Assembly: GCF_028285565.1 (NCBI RefSeq)
Contig: NZ_JANQOY010000176.1
Location: 1-34,221 of the forward strand
Origin: Acaryochloris sp. IP29b_bin.148
Lineage (GTDB): Bacteria > Cyanobacteriota > Cyanobacteriia > Thermosynechococcales > Thermosynechococcaceae
DNA: 34,221 nt
Direction: 5' to 3'
How positions within the stretch are numbered: position 1 is the first letter of the stretch; each line of letters starts with the position of its first letter. Made by a program: the position numbers and the translations under genes. Below are positions 8,095 through 16,617 of the stretch, in pieces. The notes beneath the pieces were generated by a model. The model did no database searches. It saw only the letters and a list, made by a program, of their open reading frames with translations, and had not been told where the DNA came from.

Positions 8095-9162
8095 TTAGGA
8101 GATAGCCAGAGGGAGCTGAAGGGTAAAGGTACTCCCTTGACCAGGGTGCGATCGCACGGACAATTCCCCACCATGGGCCTGGACCACTTGCTGGCATAAG
8201 TGCAGTCCTAGGCCGTGGCCAGTGCGATTATGCTGGGTCTGTTTAAACCGCTCAAAAATCTGAGCTTGATCCGCTTCAGCGATACCAACACCGGTATCTT
8301 GAATTTCAATGAGAAGGTGTTTCGGGTCGGAGGTACTGGATACGGTTATGGAACCCGTGTCCGTAAACTTGATGGCATTGTTGATAAGGTTGGTGATCAC
8401 CCGGCGTAGCTCCATGCGATCGCACCTCAGTTCCCGCACCTCTGTCTGCCAGTCACAGGTTAACTTCAGCTGTTTTTCTAAGGCTAAGGGATTGAGTTCT
8501 GTGACCACTTCAGTGACGAGTTCCTGCACATCAATGGAGATAAAACTAAGGGTCTTTTCTCCCAGTTCGTAGCAGTAGACCTCTAGTAAATTGTTGAGCA
8601 TCTGTAGCAGATTTTGGTTGCTGCTGCTAACGCCTGCTAGAGCCTCTTCCACCGTTGGCGCAATTTCCCCAAAGACTCCTTGGCGGACCAAATCCACCAT
8701 GCGATCGCAAGCGATTAACGGCGTCCGTAAATCATGGGTAAGGCAAGAGATAAAGTTCTCCCGCTGGTCGATGGACTGTTTGAGACGCAGAAGCGATCGC
8801 ACCCGGGCCTGCAGTTCCTCTAATTCCACCGGTTTACGGATAAAATCATCGGCTCCGGCATCGAGTCCCTTGACCACGCTGGAACGCTCATGGGCAGAAA
8901 TCAGCAGAATGGGAATATAGGGTAGCTGAGGATCATTGCGAATGTTCTGGGTGACCTCATAGCCACTCATCCCCGGCATCATCACATCCAAAATCACTAA
9001 ATCGGGTTGGGCTTTTTGGATTTGCGCCAGTGCTGCTGGACCACTATCTGCCAGCTCTATTCGATAGCCAGCGCTCTCCAACATCATTTTGAGCAGCATC
9101 AAATTATCTGGCAGATCGTCAACGGCCAGAATATAGCGGTTAGACAATAAAGCAGGTGGCAT
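8095..9162 (-). CDS. Receiver-histidine kinase hybrid (atypical order)
   Basis: A 355-residue soluble signalling protein. An N-terminal receiver domain (about 10-125, phospho-acceptor Asp59 in LVILDVMMPG, Lys110) is followed by a HisKA dimerisation helix (LTHDLRTPL, His143). The HATPase domain has an N box (NLINNAIKF), DTGVGI and GHGLGL. No membrane segment or sensor domain is present, so the receiver itself is likely to be the input that controls the kinase. It is the last of three same-strand signalling genes and starts 19 bp after the preceding one. The ATG at 9162 lacks a clear Shine-Dalgarno. Confidence 0.93.
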   Translation of the reverse strand: MPPALLSNRYILAVDDLPDNLMLLKMMLESAGYRIELADSGPAALAQIQKAQPDLVILDVMMPGMSGYEVTQNIRNDPQLPYIPILLISAHERSSVVKGLDAGADDFIRKPVELEELQARVRSLLRLKQSIDQRENFISCLTHDLRTPLIACDRMVDLVRQGVFGEIAPTVEEALAGVSSSNQNLLQMLNNLLEVYCYELGEKTLSFISIDVQELVTEVVTELNPLALEKQLKLTCDWQTEVRELRCDRMELRRVITNLINNAIKFTDTGSITVSSTSDPKHLLIEIQDTGVGIAEADQAQIFERFKQTQHNRTGHGLGLHLCQQVVQAHGGELSVRSHPGQGSTFTLQLPLAIS

Positions 9163-9181
9163 AAACTTATCAAAGGGGGCA

Positions 9182-10435
9182 CTAGATTACAGAGGATTTA
9201 GCTTTGGCATTCGGCAAGGTTTGCACTTGTAGGGGCAATTCAACGGAAAAGGTAGATCCAACTCCCGGTTGACTGGTCACTGAAATCTGTCCCTGCATGG
9301 CTTTAACCAAGGACTCCGTAATCGCAAGGCCCAATCCTGTCCCGGAATGATGGCGGGTTAAAGACTGATCGGCCTGGCAGAAGGGATCAAAGATGGTGCT
9401 TAACTGCTCAGGTGTTATGCCAATGCCCGTATCCACCACCGAAATTTCGATTTGGTCGGGATGGGGCTGGTGGAGCTGGAGGGTGATCTCACCCGCCTCG
9501 GTAAATTTAATGGCATTGGAAATCAGATTGACGAGGACCCGGCGGAGGCATTCTGGATCGTTGGTCAACTGGATAGATTGCAACGTCTCCGGGATTTCTG
9601 CCTTTAAGGTCAGGGCCTTTTCTACGGCCAGGGCCTGGAGTTCTTGCACCGTTGCCAGGATGGGAACCGAGAGTTGAAAGGGTTCTGGGTGCAGTTCGAG
9701 GCGATTAGCCTCAATTTTAGAGAAGTCCAACACTTCATTGACCATCGTCAACAGGTTGCGGCTGTTATCAAAAATCCGCTGCACCATATCTAACTGCTTC
9801 TCACTCAAGGGATCGGGATACTGGCGCAAGAGCAATTGAGAGAATCCCATAATCGCATTCATGGGCGTTCGCAGCTCGTGGGAGATGGTGGCAATAAACT
9901 CAGATTTAAGGCGATAGGCTTTAATTAGTTCTTGGTTCTGGGCTTCAATCTGGGCTCGCTGGTGGGCCAGTTCTTCATTTTGCTGTCGTAGCTGATCATT
10001 GGTGATTTGCAGTTTTTGCTTGGCAGCGTGGGCCGCTTGCTCGGCTCGATGGAGGCGAATGGCACTGCGAATGGTGCGAGCCAAGGTTGCTGGTGTAATC
10101 CGATGTTTAGCCAGATAATCAGCGGCTCCGGCTTTCATAACATCTACTGCAATTTGCTCATCTCCTTGTCCTGTCAGCACCACAAAGGGAGTATCCACCT
10201 GCAGTCCCTGCAGTTGCTTGGCTAAGGACAATCCATCTCGATCAGGCAGTAAAAAATCAACAAAAATACAGTCAAACTGCTGGGTTTGCAGAATAGTCAG
10301 GGCTGCTTCTCCGTTCTCCGCCTCGGACAAATCCACCTCTAAATTGGTTTTGTCTAAGGCCCGCCGAACAGCCATCCGATCGACAGCATCATCATCAATC
10401 ACTAGGAGTTTGAGCGTCTCGTCCATCAATCCCAT
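9182..10435 (-). CDS. Receiver-coiled coil-histidine kinase
   Basis: A 417-residue soluble hybrid. The receiver has Asp60 in CIFVDFLLPD, then comes a coiled-coil linker of about 50 residues (about 130-175). HisKA follows with ATISHELRTPMNAI (His186), then HATPase with NLISNAIKF, DTGIGI and GTGLGLAI. ATG 10435 is preferred because it overlaps the upstream stop as TAATG, implying translational coupling to the Rcp1-like regulator. An upstream ATG at 10450 and an internal one at 10426 are alternatives. Like the next gene it has receiver-first architecture with no sensor, pointing to a phosphorelay operon. Confidence 0.93.
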   Translation of the reverse strand: MGLMDETLKLLVIDDDAVDRMAVRRALDKTNLEVDLSEAENGEAALTILQTQQFDCIFVDFLLPDRDGLSLAKQLQGLQVDTPFVVLTGQGDEQIAVDVMKAGAADYLAKHRITPATLARTIRSAIRLHRAEQAAHAAKQKLQITNDQLRQQNEELAHQRAQIEAQNQELIKAYRLKSEFIATISHELRTPMNAIMGFSQLLLRQYPDPLSEKQLDMVQRIFDNSRNLLTMVNEVLDFSKIEANRLELHPEPFQLSVPILATVQELQALAVEKALTLKAEIPETLQSIQLTNDPECLRRVLVNLISNAIKFTEAGEITLQLHQPHPDQIEISVVDTGIGITPEQLSTIFDPFCQADQSLTRHHSGTGLGLAITESLVKAMQGQISVTSQPGVGSTFSVELPLQVQTLPNAKAKSSVI

Positions 10436-10902
10436 TACAGCATTTCGCAAAGAGTCCAGTATTTATTGAGGGTGGTCATCACCTCAGCAAAGTTGGAAAA
10501 AGTTACGGGTTTAAGGATATAACCGGCCACATTATAGTGGTAAGCCTCGATGCGATCGCGATCTTCATCGGAGGTGGTCAATACCACCACTGGAATCGAT
10601 TTCAGGTCTGGATCGCTGCGCAAAACTTCTAAAAATTCTAACCCATTCATTTTGGGCATGTTGAGATCCAGCAGAATCAAGCGGCGATGCTTGGGTATGG
10701 GTGGTTTCTCTCTCTCTTCTCCCCGCAACATGGACAAGGCTTCCAGGCCATTATTGGCGACATACAAGGGATTAGAAATCATGCCTTTTTTAAAAGCCCG
10801 CTTGACGTTCATCACGTCTACTTCGTCATCTTCTACGAGCAAAATATTGATTGCTTTGTCATTCATCTCCTTCTCAAGCCACCTTGTACTATCAATTGTC
10901 AT
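10435..10902 (-). CDS. Rcp1-like single-domain response regulator
   Basis: A 155-residue CheY-like receiver with no output domain. The acidic pocket is LLVEDDEVDV, the phospho-acceptor is Asp79 in RLILLDLNMPKMNG, and VLTTSDEDRD and YILKPVTF complete the active site. The AxKKG insert and long alpha-beta loop (REKPPIPKHRRL) match phytochrome-partner regulators of the Rcp1 type. No phytochrome gene is present, so the partner is probably the coupled receiver-kinases. The start at 10902 has AGG five bases upstream; an internal ATG at 10866 sits directly on AAGGAG and is less likely. Confidence 0.93.
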   Translation of the reverse strand: MTIDSTRWLEKEMNDKAINILLVEDDEVDVMNVKRAFKKGMISNPLYVANNGLEALSMLRGEEREKPPIPKHRRLILLDLNMPKMNGLEFLEVLRSDPDLKSIPVVVLTTSDEDRDRIEAYHYNVAGYILKPVTFSNFAEVMTTLNKYWTLCEML

Positions 10903-11092
10903 TGACCTAAATCATAGGGAATTTCTTCTAGACTATAGGACCGCTGCGGGGTTGTAACTCTACAAAAAGGAAGAGATTGATGGAGTTGTTTGGCAAACAT
11001 CAAGGTCGAGAATAAAAGTCTATTGGAGAAGACTTTCAAGACACTCCCCTCATTGCTAAGCTCTCTGTCCGAGCGATAGGGTTGCAAGTTGA

Positions 11093-12013
11093 TTATGGCT
11101 GGGGTCGCAACCGAACTGCGATCGCAGTAATGTTGTCGTGACCATTTTTCTGGTTGGCCAAGGCCATCAGTTGATCCATCCCATTCGTAAGATCGGTCCG
11201 AAAATCCAACATTCCTATTAAATGACTATTGGTATGTTTTTCCAATAAATCATGATCGCTGAGGCCATCAGAGCAGAGGATAAAGACCGTATCTTCTTCC
11301 ACCGCTAAGGTTTGAGACTGAGGGTGGAGCGATTCTCCAGACCAAGGCCCTAAGGCTTTGGTCAGTTGTGGCCCAAAGGCTTGCGCTTCTTCTGGGGAGT
11401 AGCCCCGCTGCAAAGCCCGCTGATAGGCATTGTGATCGGTAGTTAATAGTTGTAAACCAGATTGTCGTGTCAATCGATACAGGCGACTGTCACCAATATG
11501 GACGTATCTAATATGGGTATTATTTACCATCACTACAACGGCAGTGGTTCCCATGCGGTCTGAACCAGCGCGCTGCTCTTTTAGGTTGCGTTCATAAACT
11601 GCTTTATTGGCCGTATTAATGGCCAGTTCTAAACCAATTTCAGTGGGTAAATGACGCTGCCAGCGGCTATTCAGATAACTCCGTAGGGTTTTAGTCGCTA
11701 GTTTACTCGCTACTGCGCCTTTCGCCATGCCCCCCATGCCATCACAAAGGATATAGAGACCTCGATAGCTGCCATCTAGAAAGTCAGAGGTACAAAAGTG
11801 CTGCTGATCTATCGAAAAGTAATCTTCGTTATGGGTGCGATCACGCCCTACATCAGTCCGTCCAACGGACTCTAAACTCAACAAGGACTGGGATGAAGAT
11901 AAGAGCTGAGTAGGCCGTTCCGCCCTTTTTTTGAGGGCCTCCTGGTAAGTAATACCACCCGATTTAGGGGCAGATGCCTGAGGATCGGTCAAGAGCTGAT
12001 GGTTAGGTTGCAT
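11093..12013 (-). CDS. PP2C-type serine/threonine phosphatase
   Basis: A 306-residue PPM phosphatase that would remove phosphate from Ser/Thr using two Mg or Mn ions. Metal ligands and motifs are in order: HNEDYF (about 61-66), LCDGMGGMAKG (Asp91), MGTTAVVVMV, HIGDSRLYRL, CSDGLSD and GHDNITAI. The first 45 residues are a low-complexity polar extension. No kinase or anti-sigma partner is adjacent. The receiver-kinase operon lies downstream on the same strand after a 190-bp gap, so joint signalling is possible but not shown. Confidence 0.95.
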   Translation of the reverse strand: MQPNHQLLTDPQASAPKSGGITYQEALKKRAERPTQLLSSSQSLLSLESVGRTDVGRDRTHNEDYFSIDQQHFCTSDFLDGSYRGLYILCDGMGGMAKGAVASKLATKTLRSYLNSRWQRHLPTEIGLELAINTANKAVYERNLKEQRAGSDRMGTTAVVVMVNNTHIRYVHIGDSRLYRLTRQSGLQLLTTDHNAYQRALQRGYSPEEAQAFGPQLTKALGPWSGESLHPQSQTLAVEEDTVFILCSDGLSDHDLLEKHTNSHLIGMLDFRTDLTNGMDQLMALANQKNGHDNITAIAVRLRPQP

Positions 12014-12153
12014 AAGTTAAGGCCAAATCTGACTAGTTACATTTAATAGGAAGTTGCCGAAGACTTTCCTCTATCTCTAGCCGTAACTTATATTTCTGTT
12101 CATCCTCCCTAAGGTAGGGATCGTGCCCCATTCATGACTCAAATTTTTGATCC

Positions 12154-12175
12154 GTCTCTCTCCAAAGAGAGAGAC
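12154..12175. promoter_or_regulatory. Hairpin in the PP2C / TPR divergent region
   Basis: GTCTCTCTC-CAAA-GAGAGAGAC is a perfect 9-bp stem with a 4-base loop, located about 77 bp upstream of the TPR gene and 140 bp upstream of the PP2C gene. A CTCCCTAAGGTAGGGA dyad (12105-12120) lies just beside it. It may be a 5' UTR structure or an operator. Confidence 0.55.
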
Positions 12176-12251
12176 ATAATCCTGTCTTTTAGAAGATGGA
12201 TGAAGCGCCTGAATTTTCTAAGGTGGAAATTAGTAATGACACGACCTATTT

Positions 12252-12692
12252 ATGCCTTTGAGATTCGTACCAACCTTATGTTTAGTGATTGTCTTAAATA
12301 GCGTTCTACCCGGAATAGCAACGGCAACACCTAGAGAGCCGCACCGCAGCTTTGAACGCCCCACCACCGTTCGTCAGCCTTTACCATATACGCTACAAAC
12401 GGCCCAGGACTGGCAAACAGTGGGAATGAATGCTTTGATTGACGAGGATTATACCAATAGCCTCCAAGCCTTCAATAAAGCGGTAGATCTCTCCGCTGGA
12501 CAAAACCCACAAATTCTGGAGCAGCGAGGTTGGGTCCATTATTTGCAGGAGCGATATGAACGTGCGATCGCAGATTTAAACCAAGCTGCAGCTCTTTACC
12601 AAGCGCAATCCCAGACTGCCAACTATCGCAATGTTCGTCGCATGCGGCTGTTTATTGAAACCCAAGCCGACGAACTCAATCTTTCCAGCTAA
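12252..12692 (+). CDS. Exported small TPR protein
   Basis: A 146-residue protein with a Sec-type signal peptide (hydrophobic core FVPTLCLVIVLNSVLPGIA, probable cleavage after ATA near residue 27). Two tetratricopeptide repeats follow (MNALIDEDYTNSLQAFNKAV and QRGWVHYLQERYERAIADLN). TPRs mediate protein contacts, so it is likely a periplasmic adaptor. It ends 8 bp before the bestrophin-like gene and is surely co-transcribed with it, suggesting a role at the same membrane. No catalytic residues are visible. Confidence 0.85.
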   Translation: MPLRFVPTLCLVIVLNSVLPGIATATPREPHRSFERPTTVRQPLPYTLQTAQDWQTVGMNALIDEDYTNSLQAFNKAVDLSAGQNPQILEQRGWVHYLQERYERAIADLNQAAALYQAQSQTANYRNVRRMRLFIETQADELNLSS

Positions 12693-12700
12693 ACGACACT

Positions 12701-13648
12701 ATGGATACTCCAACTAAATCGAATTGGCTAGCAACCACCTTCAGACTCGACGGCTCCGTTGCGGGCATTATCCTGCCTCGAATTCTGGCCTTTACCGGAT
12801 TTACCTTGGTCATCTGTAGTCTTGATTATTTTGGCTACCCCATCTACCTCCAAGAAATCGGTGACTTAACCACCAACGTCGTCTACAATCTGGTCTTAGG
12901 CTTACTGCTCGTGTTTCGTACCAACACGGCTTACGATCGGTTTTGGGATGGCCGCAAAGCTTGGGGAATGCTAATCGTTAACAGCCGCAACTTTGCTCGT
13001 CAGGTTGCCTTACTTTGGCCCTCCCCCAAAGCCACCCCCTCTACGGATAGAGACACCCTACTCAATCTACTGGTCGCCTTTGCCCTAGCCACAAAACTCC
13101 ACCTGCGATCAGAACCCATCGGTGACTCACTGGAAGGCTTGGTTACGCCTGAGCAAGCTCCAATTTTGGCAGACGCCCAGCATCCTCCCTTACAAATAAC
13201 ATTTTGGATCGGGATGCACCTGCAACAGGCGCTGCAGCAAGGCTATATCGACAGTAACCAAGCCGCCAATCTTGACCAGGCTCTTGGCAAAATGATTGAA
13301 GGGATGAGTAGCTGTGAACGCATTCGCTCCACCCCCCTTCCCATTGCCTATCGAATTTACTTGAAACGGTTGATTCTGATTTACTGTGTAGGCTTACCTT
13401 TCCGCTGGGTGCCTGACATTCATGGATGGGCATTGCCCATGGTGGCGGTGGTGAGCTTTATTCTGCTGGGACTGGAAGAGGTGGGACGAGAATTGGATAA
13501 CCCCTTTGGCCAAGATGCCAATGATTTACCCATCGATGACCTTTGCCAAACGATTGCCGACAATATTGAGCAAGCCAAAGCAATCAGTGCCACGATCGGT
13601 ATATCTCCATTGAAGTCAAACGAACATCCCCGTCTGACCTATCTTTAA
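12701..13648 (+). CDS. Bestrophin-like anion channel (YneE/UPF0187)
   Basis: A 315-residue membrane protein. The signature RTNTAYDRFWDGRKAWGMLI and the following NSRNFARQ are diagnostic of the bacterial bestrophin family, ion channels mostly for anions. Hydrophobic helices are near residues 20-45, 58-72, 210-230 and 238-260. LLGLEEVGRELDNPFG near the C-terminus is the conserved closing motif. Thylakoid bestrophins in other phototrophs tune the proton-motive force; that role here is inference only. It forms an operon with the exported TPR protein. Confidence 0.92.
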   Translation: MDTPTKSNWLATTFRLDGSVAGIILPRILAFTGFTLVICSLDYFGYPIYLQEIGDLTTNVVYNLVLGLLLVFRTNTAYDRFWDGRKAWGMLIVNSRNFARQVALLWPSPKATPSTDRDTLLNLLVAFALATKLHLRSEPIGDSLEGLVTPEQAPILADAQHPPLQITFWIGMHLQQALQQGYIDSNQAANLDQALGKMIEGMSSCERIRSTPLPIAYRIYLKRLILIYCVGLPFRWVPDIHGWALPMVAVVSFILLGLEEVGRELDNPFGQDANDLPIDDLCQTIADNIEQAKAISATIGISPLKSNEHPRLTYL

Positions 13649-13703
13649 CGGCACCCTAGTCCGTTTCCTGCTCCTCTTACTCACCCGTTGAAAAGGCGAA
13701 CCC

Positions 13704-14420
13704 ATGACTAAAATTCAGGTTGTTATTATCGAAGACCATGATCTCAGCCGTGTGGGCCTGACAGCCGCACTCCAGCACAGTGGGACCGTGGATGTCCTTG
13801 GGTCGGCGGCCAATGGTCGCCAAGGTCTGGAGATAATTCAGCAATACAAACCCGATGTTGCCATTTTGGATATTGGCTTACCCGATATCGACGGTATTGA
13901 AGTCACCCTTCAGCTCAAACAAATTCAGCAAGCGGATGAAACCTTGCAAACCAAGGTGCTGATGTTGACAGCCAATACCAGTGAAGATGCCGTACTGGCA
14001 GCCTTTGCTGCTGGCGCAGATTCCTACAGCCTCAAGGAAATCAGTGTCGAAGACTTACTCAGTGCCATTCAGCTGACCCATGAGGGTAACGCTTGGATTG
14101 ATCCCAACATTGCCCGGATTGTCTTGCAGCAAGCTAAAGCATCAAAAGAGGCCCCCCAAGATGCTGAAGCTGACACCACGGTCATTAAAGCCACCGATCC
14201 GGAATACCAAGCCATCTTAGAAACAGAACCGTTAACGGATCGCGAATTAGAAGTTTTAGAACTGATTGTGGCAGGATGCAGTAACGCCGTTATCGCCGAC
14301 AAGCTCTATATTTCCGTCGGCACCGTCAAAACTCACGTGCGCAGCATTTTGAATAAGCTCTGCGCCGATGACCGAACCCAAGCTGCCGTCAGAGCCCTCC
14401 GGTCAGGCTTAGTCATTTAA
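13704..14420 (+). CDS. NarL/LuxR-type response regulator
   Basis: A 238-residue two-domain regulator. The receiver has IIEDHDLSRVGL, Asp56 in VAILDIGLPD, and Lys in DSYSLKEISVEDL. A linker of about 40 residues leads to a LuxR helix-turn-helix (LTDRELEVLELIVAGCSNAV, then KLYISVGTVKTHVRSILNKL). It binds DNA when phosphorylated. The CHASE3 kinase gene begins 38 bp downstream on the same strand and is the obvious cognate partner. A Shine-Dalgarno-like AAAAGGCG lies upstream of the ATG. Confidence 0.95.
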   Translation: MTKIQVVIIEDHDLSRVGLTAALQHSGTVDVLGSAANGRQGLEIIQQYKPDVAILDIGLPDIDGIEVTLQLKQIQQADETLQTKVLMLTANTSEDAVLAAFAAGADSYSLKEISVEDLLSAIQLTHEGNAWIDPNIARIVLQQAKASKEAPQDAEADTTVIKATDPEYQAILETEPLTDRELEVLELIVAGCSNAVIADKLYISVGTVKTHVRSILNKLCADDRTQAAVRALRSGLVI

Positions 14421-14458
14421 CAAGTTGCTAGGGAGACTGAACCTAACGTTGCAAAACT

Positions 14459-15907
14459 ATGGGACAAGCCGAGCCAACATCTAAAGCCAAAAAAACCGCA
14501 AAGGGAAAATCCATCCTGCACTACTGGACGAACTTATCCCTGACGCGCCAAGGAACAGTTATTTTAGCCATCCCTTTAACCTGTCTGTTAATCACCATGG
14601 CAGCCTGGATCGGCACCCGCAAGAATGAAGAATTTACCTATCAGCAGATCGTCCATACTCAAAAGGTATTACGTACCAGCGATCAACTCTTAAACGCCTT
14701 GATCAATGCAGAAACAGGCATTCGGGGTTATGGACTCACCGAAGACCAAAAATTTTTAGTCTCTTATCGAGAAGCGTTACCTGAAATCGAGCCGACGCTA
14801 CAAGAATTATCTCAACAAGTTCAAGAAAATCCAGAACAACACCAACAGATTACCGAGCTAGAACAATTAATCCAACAAGAACTGGATGTTCTGACTAAAA
14901 CCCTGAAACAAATTGAAAACGATTTCCGATTTGCGCCCCAGGCCCCTCGCCTCGGGGCTTTAGTAGAACAAGGGAAAGCCCGGATGGATGCGGTTCGGCA
15001 ATCCTTGCAAGACTTTAAAGATGCTGAGCAGGAAATATTAGTGAGACGTCGCATCCGTTTAAGCCAAGCGAGGTTTGTCAATGATGCCCTATTGGGGGTG
15101 TCTGGTGTGATTAGCCTGTTGGGGTTTGCCGCCGCTTTGTCTTTGTATCGGCAAACGGAAAAACAAATGCTGCGCCGCGCGGATGAATTAGCTGCAACCA
15201 ACCGAATTTTGGCAACGGCAAATCTCACCCTAGCCCAACGCAATAAGGAGCTAGACCAGTTTACCTATGTGGTTTCTCACGACTTGAAAGCCCCTTTGCG
15301 AGCGATTGCCAATCTTTCTGAGTGGATTGAAGAAGATCTCGACGAAAAACTAGATGAAGAAAATCGCTACCAGATGAACTTGATGCGAAAACGGGTTCAT
15401 CGCATGGAGGCGTTGATTAACGGGCTGCTGCAATTTTCTCGGGTAGGACGCCGCCAATCCACCATAGAAACGGTTAGAGTCGGCGACCTACTGACCGACA
15501 TCATTGATTCGTTGGCTCCCCCTACCGAATTTCAAATCGAGATTGTGGGGCCAATGCCCACTCTACAAACGGATACCCTCCAATTACAGCAGGTCTTTAG
15601 CAACTTACTGAGCAATGCCATCAAACATCATCACCAATCAGAGGGGCATATTCGTATCTCAGGGCAAAAGCAATTAGATTTTTATGAGTTTATGGTTAGT
15701 GATGATGGCCCAGGTATTGCCGAGGATTATCACGACAAGATCTTTAAAATTTTTCAAGTCTTAGATAGTCGCGACGCAACAGAAAATACAGGAATTGGCC
15801 TATCGATCGTCAAGAAGATTATTGAGTCAAAAGGGGGAAGCATTCAAGTCGAATCTGAAGTCAATCATGGTACGACGTTCAGATTTACTTGGCCTCAAGA
15901 AGAATAA
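14459..15907 (+). CDS. CHASE3-domain sensor histidine kinase
   Basis: A 482-residue membrane kinase. TM1 is at about 31-51 and TM2 at about 208-230. Between them lies a helical CHASE3 sensor (VLRTSDQLLNALINAETGIR, then GYGLTEDQKFL). After a coiled-coil linker comes HisKA with VVSHDLKAPLRAIANL (His274), then HATPase with NLLSNAIKHH, DDGPGIAEDYHDKIF and GIGLSIVKKI. The HDLKAP H-box is of the cyanobacterial phytochrome-like kinase subgroup. It probably phosphorylates the LuxR regulator encoded immediately upstream. The ligand is unknown. Confidence 0.94.
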   Translation: MGQAEPTSKAKKTAKGKSILHYWTNLSLTRQGTVILAIPLTCLLITMAAWIGTRKNEEFTYQQIVHTQKVLRTSDQLLNALINAETGIRGYGLTEDQKFLVSYREALPEIEPTLQELSQQVQENPEQHQQITELEQLIQQELDVLTKTLKQIENDFRFAPQAPRLGALVEQGKARMDAVRQSLQDFKDAEQEILVRRRIRLSQARFVNDALLGVSGVISLLGFAAALSLYRQTEKQMLRRADELAATNRILATANLTLAQRNKELDQFTYVVSHDLKAPLRAIANLSEWIEEDLDEKLDEENRYQMNLMRKRVHRMEALINGLLQFSRVGRRQSTIETVRVGDLLTDIIDSLAPPTEFQIEIVGPMPTLQTDTLQLQQVFSNLLSNAIKHHHQSEGHIRISGQKQLDFYEFMVSDDGPGIAEDYHDKIFKIFQVLDSRDATENTGIGLSIVKKIIESKGGSIQVESEVNHGTTFRFTWPQEE

Positions 15908-16064
15908 CTTGTTGTGGTCAAGTTGTTCTAAATAAATGCAAATTCTCTTGGTAAAATCTGCAAACTATTATTTTTATGACCTAAAATCTCATAAGATAAT
16001 AGGCAATTCCAAACAAATTTCTAGGTTGAATTAAATTTTTATTTATATCGTGTTTTGTTGCCAT

Positions 16065-16105
16065 TATATTACGCGCCATCCAAAAATCAGATGGCGCGTA
16101 ATATA
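16065..16105 (-). terminator. 16-bp hairpin after psbT
   Basis: Arms 16065-16080 and 16090-16105 (TATATTACGCGCCATC and its exact complement) enclose a 9-base loop. The hairpin lies 5 bp beyond the psbT stop on the coding strand, as expected for a terminator or mRNA-stabilising stem. There is no long U tract, so stabilisation is as likely as termination. Confidence 0.7.
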
Positions 16106-16110
16106 CTATT

Positions 16111-16251
16111 TTATCTTCTAGTAGACTGAGACGATTCACGAAAACTACGGCTTTGAATTTTCTCAAGGGTGGGTTTCTCTCGGAAGAAAACAGCAAAAAA
16201 GAATAATCCGATAATACAGGCCAAGATAAAAACGTAGGCTATAACGTCCAT
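16111..16251 (-). CDS. psbT: Photosystem II protein T, stand-alone copy
   Basis: A 46-residue single-pass thylakoid protein. MDVIAYVF, ACIIGLFFFAVFFRE and KPTLEKI follow the PsbT pattern (M-E/D-x-I-x-Y-V-F-I-x-A-C-I-I-x-L-F-F-F-A-x-F-F-R-E-x-P-x-I). PsbT sits at the PSII dimer interface and aids repair of the acceptor side. GAGGA lies 7 bases before the ATG, and a strong hairpin follows the stop. Two things are unusual: it is not next to psbB, and it has about 14 extra polar residues (QSRSFRESSQSTRR) beyond the normal 31-32. It diverges from the hdeD operon, and a motif shared with stress genes (16336-16350) lies about 90 bp upstream. Confidence 0.88.
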   Translation of the reverse strand: MDVIAYVFILACIIGLFFFAVFFREKPTLEKIQSRSFRESSQSTRR

Positions 16252-16617
16252 TTAAAATCCTCAAAAACTGCGTTTTTGCTCAATCTTTGTCGAGCAACTA
16301 AATTAATGATATAGACAAGTAAGGTTGTCACGGAACTACCTTTAGACAGAGATTTTTGGCTCACCTAATCTTTCTTAAGAAGGTAGATTTTTTATTCGCG
16401 TTATCTGTAAGTAATTAAAGGTATAAACTATATTTTTGAATAAAAATATTAATATCAACAGCTCCTGTAAAAGTACTAGATATACCTTAGGTTAGGTGAA
16501 GCTTTATAGTTTTCTATCTAAAGGTAGATTTAATTCAAAACCATTTCAGAGATGATGATTGTAGATTGAATCGCGAAATTAAAATTTCAATATTTCGCAA
16601 CCAGAAAGGATACACAC
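16252..16617. promoter_or_regulatory. Divergent psbT / hdeD regulatory region
   Basis: This 366-bp A/T-rich non-coding region serves psbT (leftward) and hdeD (rightward). It carries several variants of one motif: CTACCTTTAGACAGA at 16336-16350, AGAAGGTAGATTT at about 16379-16391, ATACCTTAGG at 16482-16491 and CTATCTAAAGGTAG at 16514-16527. The first lies about 90 bp from the psbT ATG and the last about 95 bp from the hdeD ATG, both in the same orientation relative to their genes. No coding sequence is seen. Confidence 0.7.

Noticed and set aside
10899..11087. A 62-codon minus-strand frame between the PP2C and Rcp1-like genes
   Set aside because: No recognisable domain, no Shine-Dalgarno, and composition like spacer DNA; treated as non-coding.
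15981..16196. A 71-codon minus-strand frame overlapping psbT
   Set aside because: It runs through the psbT region in another frame and across the hairpin; the PsbT frame has the ribosome site and family match.
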